6,848 bases of DNA from assembly GCA_018883705.1 (NCBI GenBank), contig JAHLFQ010000090.1, positions 1 through 6,848 of the forward strand, given 5' to 3'. The position numbers were made by a program, and so were the translations under genes. Within the stretch, counting starts at the first letter, position 1, and each line of letters opens with the position of its first letter. Shown piece after piece: positions 1 through 5,146 of this stretch. The notes under the pieces were generated by a model that had not been told where the DNA came from, searched no databases, and saw nothing but the letters and a program-made list of their open reading frames with translations. The DNA is from Candidatus Cellulosilyticum pullistercoris. GTDB taxonomy: Bacteria; Bacillota; Clostridia; Lachnospirales; Cellulosilyticaceae.

Positions 1-2
1 AT

Positions 3-16
3 CATAGCATTCCTTT
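3..16 (-). promoter_or_regulatory. Probable RBS and start codon of the next gene downstream of rsmI
   Basis: On the minus strand an AAAGGA Shine-Dalgarno sequence (16-11) is followed after five bases by ATG (5-3), and the frame then leaves the window. The distance from the rsmI stop codon is only about 57 bases, which fits a further gene in the same transcript. Only two bases beyond the ATG are visible, so nothing can be said about the product, and a chance match in AT-rich DNA is possible. Confidence 0.4.
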
Positions 17-62
17 AATAGTAACTTTAATCCTTTATACTATTATTGTCTTTTACCTTATC

Positions 63-905
63 TTAAGTATGAAGTGCTGCGTAAATCTCTCGCTTACTGA
101 CACCTCTATCTTTTGCTACTTGCTTCATTGCGGATTTTTCATCCATTCCCTTATCTATATACAGCTTCATATGATCTTCGATAGATAAACTATTCCATCC
201 CTCTTTAATCTCCTCTTTAAGCTCATTCTCATCTCTTCCAGCTAAAATGAGAACATACTCACCTCTTGGTTCTTCTTCAGTATAGTATTTAATTGCCTTA
301 CTTATTGTTGTCTTAAATACGGTCTCATATTTTTTGGTTAATTCTTTTGTTACTGTAATATCTCTATCTCCTACTGTATCATATAGACTTTCTAGTGTTT
401 TAATCAGTCTGTGTGGCGCCTCATATAAAATAACAGTTCTCGTTTCATCTTTTAATCTTTCTAGAACTTCTGCCTTTTCTTTTTTATTCATAGGCAAAAA
501 TCCTTCAAAAATAAAACGTCTTGTCGATTGGCCTGAAATGATAAGTGCAGTAATTCCTGCTACACATCCCGGTGCAGACGTTACTGTAATACCTGCTTCA
601 AGTGCAAGTTTTACTAAATCTTCTCCGGGATCAGAGATACCTGGTGTCCCTGCATCTGTTACTAATACAATATTTTTTCCTTCTTGAAGTAATCTAATAA
701 GCTCTGGACCTTTCTCTACTTTGTTGTGCTCATGATAACTAATGAGTCTAGTATGAATATCAAAATGATTCAGTAGCTTTTTCGTATGTCTCGTATCTTC
801 TGCTGCAATAAAATCAGCTTCAGTTAATAATCTAACCGCTCTATATGTTATATCCTCAAGATTTCCAATTGGTGTTGCACATAAAGTTAATACGCCTTGC
901 TCCAT
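63..905 (-). CDS. rsmI: 16S rRNA (cytidine(1402)-2'-O)-methyltransferase RsmI
   Basis: RsmI (YraL/YabC family) is a cytoplasmic, SAM-dependent tetrapyrrole-methylase-fold enzyme that 2'-O-methylates C1402 of 16S rRNA in the ribosomal decoding centre. The 280-residue product has the usual family length and motifs in order: ATPIGNL near residues 10-16, AAEDTR at 34-39, SYHEHN at 56-61, the SAM-site loop VTDAGTPGISDPG at 82-94, a PGCVAGITAL stretch at 112-121 where Escherichia coli has PGPCAAITAL, FEGFLP at 133-138, YEAPHR at 161-166 and a C-terminal SKREIY. The ATG at 905 is preceded by AAAGGA with an 8-base spacer and begins where family members begin. The gene is separated from the upstream methyltransferase gene by a terminator and a leader of about 170 bases, so it may have its own promoter. 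In B. subtilis the orthologue yabC lies in the same neighbourhood, which supports the call. Confidence 0.96.
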   Translation of the reverse strand: MEQGVLTLCATPIGNLEDITYRAVRLLTEADFIAAEDTRHTKKLLNHFDIHTRLISYHEHNKVEKGPELIRLLQEGKNIVLVTDAGTPGISDPGEDLVKLALEAGITVTSAPGCVAGITALIISGQSTRRFIFEGFLPMNKKEKAEVLERLKDETRTVILYEAPHRLIKTLESLYDTVGDRDITVTKELTKKYETVFKTTISKAIKYYTEEEPRGEYVLILAGRDENELKEEIKEGWNSLSIEDHMKLYIDKGMDEKSAMKQVAKDRGVSKREIYAALHT

Positions 906-966
906 GATTTCTTTCCTTTCTCATTCTTTAATTTATCTTAAAGTGTATCCATTTTCATTTATTTCC

Positions 967-995
967 ATTATCATTGCTTATCTTTTTTATTTTAA
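967..995 (-). promoter_or_regulatory. Candidate promoter for rsmI (weak)
   Basis: On the minus strand TTAAAA (995-990; four of six matches to TTGACA) lies 17 bases before GATAAT (972-967; five of six matches to TATAAT), about 60 bases ahead of the rsmI start codon. A promoter is expected here because a terminator ends the preceding transcript. The surrounding DNA is very AT-rich and chance matches are common, so this is only a suggestion. Confidence 0.25.
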
Positions 996-1001
996 CATAT
1001 A

Positions 1002-1023
1002 TTATCTATCTATTTATAGATAA
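1002..1023. repeat. Small AT-rich inverted repeat in the rsmI leader
   Basis: TTATCTAT (1002-1009) and its exact reverse complement ATAGATAA (1016-1023) are separated by six bases. The stem has two G-C pairs at most, so an RNA hairpin would be weak. It could be an operator-like dyad upstream of rsmI or simply a product of low-complexity TATC sequence. Confidence 0.4.
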
Positions 1024-1077
1024 GTTTGTAGAACGAAACGTATAAGACTACGTACTTATTTTGATTTAAGATATAGT

Positions 1078-1123
1078 AAAAGCTCAGGCATTACCAAATC
1101 TATTAGTTAATACCTGAGCTTTT
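1078..1123 (-). terminator. Intrinsic terminator after the holB-ricT-trmN6 unit
   Basis: An 11-base-pair stem pairs 1078-1088 (AAAAGCTCAGG) with 1113-1123 (CCTGAGCTTTT). After one C/A mismatch, four more A-T pairs (1090-1093 with 1108-1111) extend it inward around a 14-base loop. Read on the minus strand the stem ends in a run of four T. Read on the plus strand it ends in TTTTTATAATTATTTTT, so it may act in both directions. It lies about 45 bases past the stop codon of the methyltransferase gene and separates that transcript from rsmI. Confidence 0.8.
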
Positions 1124-1167
1124 TATAATTATTTTTCTAATAATTTTTATAGTATCTTTTTATCTAT

Positions 1168-1956
1168 CTACTCTTGTGTATCTGTAGGTGAAAGATTTTC
1201 TCTTCTTCCTTTTTTTCCATAGATTTCAAGAATATCCTCTGTATAAGTCCCATCTTCATTATAAACAAATAAAGGTGGTTGTACTCTTAATTCTGGATTA
1301 CCATTTTTTACACCTTCTACTAATACCATAGTAGGTGCTTTACCTAGCTTAGGATAAACCATACGCATGACTTTAGGCTCTATTTTATTTTGCCTCATGC
1401 TTGTAAAGATATCAACTAAACGATGTGGTCTATGAATCATACAAAGCTTACCACCATATTTAAGCATATACCCTGCTGCTTCAATAATATCTTCTAGAGT
1501 ACAGGCAACCTCATGTCTTGCAATTGTTTTAGATGGGTGTTCATTCTTAAGACCTGCATGCCCTTTCATATAAGGTGGATTACACGTAATAATATCAAAG
1601 TGACCTGCATTAAAGTAAGACTTATATGCTTTAACATCCATTACTTTCATAGTAACATTCTCTTGAATCTCATTGAGTAATACAGAACGAGAAGCCATTT
1701 CAATCATTTCTTCTTGAATATCTATGCCAGTAAAATTCCCTTTTTGATAAATAGCATGCATCACAATAGGAATAATGCCTGTCCCTGTACCAATATCTAA
1801 TATTTTTTGCTTTGCACTACTTACTTTTGCGAAATGGGCTAATAAGATAGCATCAATCCCGAAGCAAAATACTTCGGGATTTTGAATCAATTGATATCCA
1901 TTTCTCTCCAAGTCATCTACTCTCTCATTCGAGCGAACTAAAGTCGAATCCTTCAT
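1168..1956 (-). CDS. trmN6: tRNA1(Val) (adenine(37)-N6)-methyltransferase-like protein (YfiC/YabB family)
   Basis: This is a Rossmann-fold, SAM-dependent N6-adenine methyltransferase. The E. coli relative TrmN6 (YfiC) methylates A37 of tRNA1(Val); transfer of that substrate to this protein is inferred from family and synteny. With the chosen start it has 262 residues: an N-terminal segment with ERVDDL (11-16) and FGIDAILLAHF (32-42) typical of the family, motif I DIGTGTG at 54-60, the acidic GIDI near 77-80, and the adenine-type catalytic NPPY at 126-129. The open frame extends further upstream to a GTG at 2016, but those residues (AVAAAVV) lie inside ricT and have no family counterpart. ATG 1956 gives the expected N-terminus and overlaps the ricT end by 32 bases; ATG 1980 cannot be excluded. 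The Shine-Dalgarno spacing is poor for both, so translation is probably coupled to ricT. The yabA gene that precedes this orthologue in B. subtilis is absent. Confidence 0.9.
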   Translation of the reverse strand: MKDSTLVRSNERVDDLERNGYQLIQNPEVFCFGIDAILLAHFAKVSSAKQKILDIGTGTGIIPIVMHAIYQKGNFTGIDIQEEMIEMASRSVLLNEIQENVTMKVMDVKAYKSYFNAGHFDIITCNPPYMKGHAGLKNEHPSKTIARHEVACTLEDIIEAAGYMLKYGGKLCMIHRPHRLVDIFTSMRQNKIEPKVMRMVYPKLGKAPTMVLVEGVKNGNPELRVQPPLFVYNEDGTYTEDILEIYGKKGRRENLSPTDTQE

Positions 1957-2842
1957 ATTCCTTATCAATATCTCCTTCATAATTTCCGCTATTACCACAG
2001 CAGCCGCCACTGCCACATCTTTTCTTTTTCACAATTTTTAAGTCTGTTGAATGATAAACGATTGCTTCCTTTTCATCTTTATCTTTCTTTTGAACAGCTA
2101 CTTTAACTTGTTCACGTAATACATTAACAGATAAAACTTCACCTTTACCATCTGGTGTAATAACAATATCACCAACAACAGGTAGTCTTCCTCTAATTTC
2201 TACATAACATTCTTGTTCATATTTGAGGCAGCACATTAAGCGCCCACAAATACCTGAAATTTTAATTGGATTTAATGAAAGGTTTTGTTCTTTCGCCATC
2301 TTGATAGATACAGGTTGGAAATCCCCTAAAAATGAATTACAACATAAGCTACGTCCACAGATACCTATGCCGCCACACATTTTTGTTTCATCTCTCACTC
2401 CAATTTGCCTCAATTCAATACGTGTTTTAAAAATAGAAGCAAGTTCCTTTACTAATTCTCTAAAATCCACTCTCTCATAAGAGGTAAAATAAAATAGTAC
2501 CTTATTGTTGTCAAAGGTATATTCCACATCAATAAGTTTCATATCAAGCTTATGCTTAATAATTTTCTCCTTACAAATAAAAAATGCTTCTTTTTCTTTT
2601 ATTTTATTTTGTTTATATTTCTCATCATCTTCAGGTGTAGCTAATCGAATTACTTTTTTTAGAGGTTGAACAACTTCTGTGTCTTCAACTTCTTTGTTAG
2701 AAATAACAACCTCTCCATACTCAATACCCCTTGCAGTCTCTACTATTGCATGTTGGCCTTGATGATATATAACATTATCTTCTGGTGCGAAGTAATAAAC
2801 TTTACCGGCTCGTCTAAATCTTATGCCAATGACTGTTATCAT
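1925..2842 (-). CDS. ricT: RicT/YaaT-type PSP1 domain protein
   Basis: RicT (YaaT) is a cytoplasmic protein that in B. subtilis joins RicA and RicF to form an iron-sulfur complex. That complex promotes RNase Y-dependent mRNA maturation and affects sporulation, competence and biofilm formation. The 305-residue product has a basic N-terminal region and a central PSP1 domain. Its conserved cysteines are in KMCGGIGICGRSLCC (C156, C162, C167, C168) and SGICGRLMCCLKYE (C199, C204, C205), the residues implicated in cluster binding in the family. After a KOW-like stretch (about 218-250) it carries KKKRCGSGGCCG (272-283) and a 22-residue acidic tail; this makes it about 30 residues longer than the B. 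subtilis protein. The start is firm: AAAGGAGAGG lies five bases before ATG 2842, and the ATG overlaps the holB stop as ATGA, implying translational coupling. RicA and RicF partners are not encoded in this window. Confidence 0.95.
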   Translation of the reverse strand: MITVIGIRFRRAGKVYYFAPEDNVIYHQGQHAIVETARGIEYGEVVISNKEVEDTEVVQPLKKVIRLATPEDDEKYKQNKIKEKEAFFICKEKIIKHKLDMKLIDVEYTFDNNKVLFYFTSYERVDFRELVKELASIFKTRIELRQIGVRDETKMCGGIGICGRSLCCNSFLGDFQPVSIKMAKEQNLSLNPIKISGICGRLMCCLKYEQECYVEIRGRLPVVGDIVITPDGKGEVLSVNVLREQVKVAVQKKDKDEKEAIVYHSTDLKIVKKKRCGSGGCCGNSGNYEGDIDKEYEGFDFSSLE

Positions 2843-3828
2843 TTCTTCCTCTCCTTTAATTTTAATAATAAATTTTCTATAACAAACGTACTGTATATAT
2901 TCTGTCTTACATCTAAAATTGCACTTTTAATAAATTCTATATTTTGACTAACTTTATTATACGTTAATTTAGAAGACATGTCCAACAACTGTTGCTGGTA
3001 ATCTTTATAGTATACATCATCATTATTTGTAGCTTTAACCACTGCAATATCCCTGTACCATAGCAACCAAAATTCTAGTATACGCTCTATATTTTCTTTA
3101 TCCTCTGTCATCTCTTTAACGATTTCATAGAGCTCCATAATCTGAGCTTTTTCTAAACGATCTAAATAATTAATACTCTGTTTTCTAATTTCCAAATACG
3201 TTTCATCTTCTAGAATATCATTGATCACACCAATGCTACCATTTGAAAGTTTTTCAAGTACTTCTTGTTGTATGCCAGTAATACCCTTACGCTGTAAATA
3301 ATCCCTCATTTGTTCCTTCTGGATGGGATTAAACCTCACAACTATACACCTAGATTTAATAGTAGGCAGTAAGCTTGATAAATTTTCACAAACCAAGATA
3401 ATAATTCCATAGCTAGGTGGTTCTTCAATAGTTTTCAATATGGCATTTTGACCTTGTACGCTCATACTGTCTGCTGCTTTAACTATGATAATTTTATAAT
3501 CTGATTGATAAGGCTTAATATCCATCTCACGTACAATATTTTCTCTAATGGTTTCTACCTTAGTAACTTTCGTATCTTTCTCTATTTGAATTACATCAGG
3601 ATGTGTACCAGCATTAATCATAGAACATGATTTACATTGGTTACATGGTCTATCCCCTTCTTTTTGCTCACATAAAATAAGCTTTGCAAGCTCTGTTGCA
3701 AAAGTATTCTTTCCAACACCATAAGCTCCTTCAAATATATAGCCATGTGATAATTGGTTTTCTCTCACTGCCTTCTTAAAATAAGTTTTTGCATCTTCAT
3801 TACCTATGATTTTTTCAAATGCTTCCAT
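2839..3828 (-). CDS. holB: DNA polymerase III delta' subunit
   Basis: HolB (delta') is part of the clamp loader that places the beta sliding clamp on primed DNA. The 329-residue product has an AAA+ fold: a Walker-A-like GAYGVGKNT at residues 34-42, a zinc-binding module with C53, C62, C65 and C68, a sensor-1 region around NAILKTIEEPP (128-138), and the SRC arginine-finger motif at 159-161. The last position of the Walker A is N41-T42 rather than the strict GK[ST]; degenerate P-loops are normal in delta' subunits, and ATP hydrolysis is mainly done by DnaX. The frame is open back to a GTG at 3876, but that codon has no ribosome-binding site and would add 16 residues lacking family support. ATG 3828 has AAGGAG five bases upstream and gives the standard N-terminus. 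The stop overlaps the ricT start by four bases. In B. subtilis the gene also lies between yaaR and yaaT. Confidence 0.95.
   Translation of the reverse strand: MEAFEKIIGNEDAKTYFKKAVRENQLSHGYIFEGAYGVGKNTFATELAKLILCEQKEGDRPCNQCKSCSMINAGTHPDVIQIEKDTKVTKVETIRENIVREMDIKPYQSDYKIIIVKAADSMSVQGQNAILKTIEEPPSYGIIILVCENLSSLLPTIKSRCIVVRFNPIQKEQMRDYLQRKGITGIQQEVLEKLSNGSIGVINDILEDETYLEIRKQSINYLDRLEKAQIMELYEIVKEMTEDKENIERILEFWLLWYRDIAVVKATNNDDVYYKDYQQQLLDMSSKLTYNKVSQNIEFIKSAILDVRQNIYSTFVIENLLLKLKERKK
2848..2857 (-). promoter_or_regulatory. Ribosome-binding site of ricT inside the end of holB
   Basis: AAAGGAGAGG on the minus strand (2857-2848) lies five bases before the ricT ATG, within the last codons of holB. 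It fixes the ricT start and supports coupled translation through the ATGA overlap. Confidence 0.85.
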
Positions 3829-3833
3829 CCTAA

Positions 3834-3839
3834 CTCCTT
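3834..3839 (-). promoter_or_regulatory. Ribosome-binding site deciding the holB start
   Basis: AAGGAG on the minus strand (3839-3834) lies five bases before ATG 3828. No comparable sequence precedes the upstream GTG at 3876, so ATG 3828 is preferred as the start of holB. Confidence 0.85.
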
Positions 3840-3937
3840 CTATTCTATCTAAATATTTCTTTCTAATATATCCCACTTATTAAGTATATTTACATGAATT
3901 AAACTCTTTGAAATAATAAACCCTTCCTAATATGGAA

Positions 3938-3964
3938 AATGTTCGTGAAGCCTTCACGAACATT
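3938..3964 (-). terminator. Terminator-like hairpin overlapping the yaaR stop codon
   Basis: A perfect 12-base-pair stem pairs 3938-3949 (AATGTTCGTGAA) with 3953-3964 (TTCACGAACATT) around a GCC loop (GGC as read on the minus strand). Its minus-strand 5' arm begins inside the TAA stop of yaaR, and its 3' arm runs into a short T-rich stretch (ATTTTCC). A stable stem with only four T makes it a moderate rather than a textbook terminator. It could also act as an attenuator or as a 3' end protecting structure between yaaR and holB. Confidence 0.6.
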
Positions 3965-4409
3965 AAGTTGCAATATCTAATACTAACCCTTGAATTTCTC
4001 CAATACGCTCTAGGATTTCTACTTGGTTCTTTTCTGAACTAATGAGCTCCTTAGCTAATTCATCTAACTTATCATTTACTTGTCTAATGATCCCATAAAC
4101 TCTATGTCTGCCACGACGATCTAGAAAATTCTCTCTAGAAAATTGATGTGAATTAGCCACTACTTCATTAAAAAAATTTGATATCATTGATCGGTACATT
4201 TTTAAATCCCTGATATCCATATGTTCAGCTATCTTCTTTCCTTGATTGGTGATATTTTCTATCATCTCCGTTAATTTATCTTGAAGTTCTCCTGCCTCTA
4301 TCTGGCTTAATAATGTAAATTTAAAACTCTTCTCTGCTTTTACATGATCGCCTGTAGGAATCTCTCTTAGAGTTGGCATTTTAATATCGCTTATTTGCAT
4401 ACCTGCCAT
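3963..4409 (-). CDS. yaaR: YaaR family protein (DUF327)
   Basis: This is a small, soluble, mostly helical protein of the DUF327/YaaR family, whose molecular role is unknown to me. With the chosen start it has 148 residues: a short N-terminal stretch with DIKMPTLREIPTG, a helical core with FKFTLLSQIEAGELQDKL and NITNQGKKI, then MDIRDLKMYRSMISNFFNEVV, a basic DRRGRHRVYGIIRQVNDKL segment and the typical C-terminal ILERIGEIQGLVLDI. There is no signal peptide or membrane segment. The frame also offers ATG 4415, but the GGGGAG Shine-Dalgarno is only two bases from it and eight bases from ATG 4409, so 4409 is preferred; this removes two residues (Met-His). The position just upstream of holB matches B. 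subtilis and supports the assignment. The 137-base gap upstream and the hairpin at its end suggest it may form its own transcript. Confidence 0.9.
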   Translation of the reverse strand: MAGMQISDIKMPTLREIPTGDHVKAEKSFKFTLLSQIEAGELQDKLTEMIENITNQGKKIAEHMDIRDLKMYRSMISNFFNEVVANSHQFSRENFLDRRGRHRVYGIIRQVNDKLDELAKELISSEKNQVEILERIGEIQGLVLDIAT

Positions 4410-4415
4410 GTGCAT

Positions 4416-4423
4416 CTCTCCCC
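4416..4423 (-). promoter_or_regulatory. Ribosome-binding site deciding the yaaR start
   Basis: GGGGAGAG on the minus strand (4423-4416) abuts ATG 4415. Its GGGGAG core is eight bases from ATG 4409 and two from ATG 4415, which favours the second ATG as the working start of yaaR. Confidence 0.7.
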
Positions 4424-4446
4424 TACTCTATTTATTCCCATGTATT

Positions 4447-4474
4447 TTCATACTATGGTAAGGTGCTATAACAA
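4447..4474 (-). promoter_or_regulatory. Candidate promoter for yaaR (weak)
   Basis: In the 137-base gap between the guanylate kinase-like gene and yaaR, the minus strand shows TTGTTA (4474-4469) and TATGAA (4452-4447) spaced by 16 bases, each matching the housekeeping consensus at four of six positions. The gap has no other gene: the longest frame I found codes for about 18 residues and lacks a ribosome-binding site. The call is tentative because AT-rich DNA yields such matches by chance. Confidence 0.25.
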
Positions 4475-4552
4475 TTGAAAACATTCACTTTTAAAGGATA
4501 TCCATCCATTTATTTTTTAATCCATATTCTTATGCTTATATCGACCTGTTTT

Positions 4553-5134
4553 CTATATTAGTTTATAGATATCCTTTTTAATATTCTTCATACAATCTTC
4601 TAAATTTATATTTTGATAAAATGACTGAATATGAGCCTCTTTTAATGCTTCCTTACTGAAATCTACACTATCTGCTAAAAAGCGTCTACAGATTTCTTCG
4701 TAGTTGGGGTTGATTTGTTTTCTTTCCCTACTAATAGCTCTTTCTAAACGTATACTATCTTCTACTTCAATATAAATGGGTATAATGTATTCTTGTCCAA
4801 AATATTTTACAAGACTATTATAAGCTTCTAGCGTAACAATAATGATATAATTCGTTGTCTTTAAATTTATTTGTCCATCATCTATGGTTGCATAATGCCA
4901 TGGCCCATGTACTGTTTGATAAACACGCTGTTCTATTACCTTATTCTCTGCTTCATATAAATCTAATGTTTCTTTATTAATAAAATGATACTCTCTACCT
5001 TCTACTTCATTTATTCGCATCGGTCTTGTTGTATAAGAAACAATTGGCTTTAATGCTTCTTCATTTATTAAATTTTTAAATATGGTATCCTTACCAGAGC
5101 TACTTTTTCCCATTAAACAAAATATTTTACCCAT
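4553..5134 (-). CDS. Guanylate kinase-like nucleoside monophosphate kinase
   Basis: The 193-residue product belongs to the guanylate kinase fold, which transfers phosphate from ATP to GMP. It has an N-terminal P-loop GKSSSGKDT (residues 9-17), the GMP-binding SYTTRPMR (33-40) and EGREYHFI (45-52), and a segment VIEQRVYQTVHGPWHYAT (66-83) that corresponds to the family's E..(x)..YGT region. A lid-like RLERAISRERKQ follows (129-140), then EEICRRF. Two features are unusual: the P-loop has Asp16 where guanylate kinases carry Ser or Gly, and the normal acidic lDxDxQG motif is replaced by IIIVTLEAYNSL (97-108). It may therefore be a divergent paralogue of the main gmk, which in Clostridia normally lies elsewhere, and substrate preference is uncertain. 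The ATG lies 12 bases after the decarboxylase stop; AAGGATAGG is upstream but the spacing is long, so coupling is likely. In B. subtilis thymidylate kinase (tmk) occupies this position. Confidence 0.82.
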   Translation of the reverse strand: MGKIFCLMGKSSSGKDTIFKNLINEEALKPIVSYTTRPMRINEVEGREYHFINKETLDLYEAENKVIEQRVYQTVHGPWHYATIDDGQINLKTTNYIIIVTLEAYNSLVKYFGQEYIIPIYIEVEDSIRLERAISRERKQINPNYEEICRRFLADSVDFSKEALKEAHIQSFYQNINLEDCMKNIKKDIYKLI

Positions 5135-5146
5135 GACTCTCTCAAC

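Noticed and set aside
16..45. Inverted repeat TAATAGTA (16-23) / TACTATTA (38-45) after rsmI as a terminator
   Set aside because: The eight-pair stem is almost all A-T with a 14-base loop and no T run, too weak to call; a probable start of the next gene follows directly.
102..134. Possible motif loss in the RsmI SAM-binding region (PGCVAG)
   Set aside because: The E. coli enzyme has PGPCAA at the same place and the remaining motifs are intact, so this is ordinary variation; in addition, this segment (residues 112-117) lies near bases 555-572, not at the gene end.
334..687. 117-codon open frame on the plus strand
   Set aside because: It lies wholly within rsmI on the opposite strand, which has clear family motifs; no recognisable protein features.
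1957..2016. GTG at 2016 as the start of the methyltransferase
   Set aside because: It would overlap ricT by 92 bases and add a non-conserved stretch read from the cysteine-rich tail codons of ricT in another frame.
2223..2947. Two plus-strand open frames (2223-2480 and 2666-2947)
   Set aside because: They are antisense to ricT and the end of holB, with no family resemblance; shadows of the real genes.
3829..3876. GTG at 3876 as the start of holB
   Set aside because: No ribosome-binding site precedes it and the extra 16 residues are not part of the family; ATG 3828 has AAGGAG at good spacing.
3883..3888. TATACT as a -10 element for holB
   Set aside because: No acceptable -35 hexamer lies at 16-18 bases upstream; not strong enough to list as a promoter.
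3938..3964. parS or LexA site
   Set aside because: The dyad has GTGAA-GGC-TTCAC at its centre, not the contiguous TTTCAC/GTGAAA core of parS, and the CGAAC/GTTCG elements are in the wrong order and spacing for a Gram-positive LexA box.
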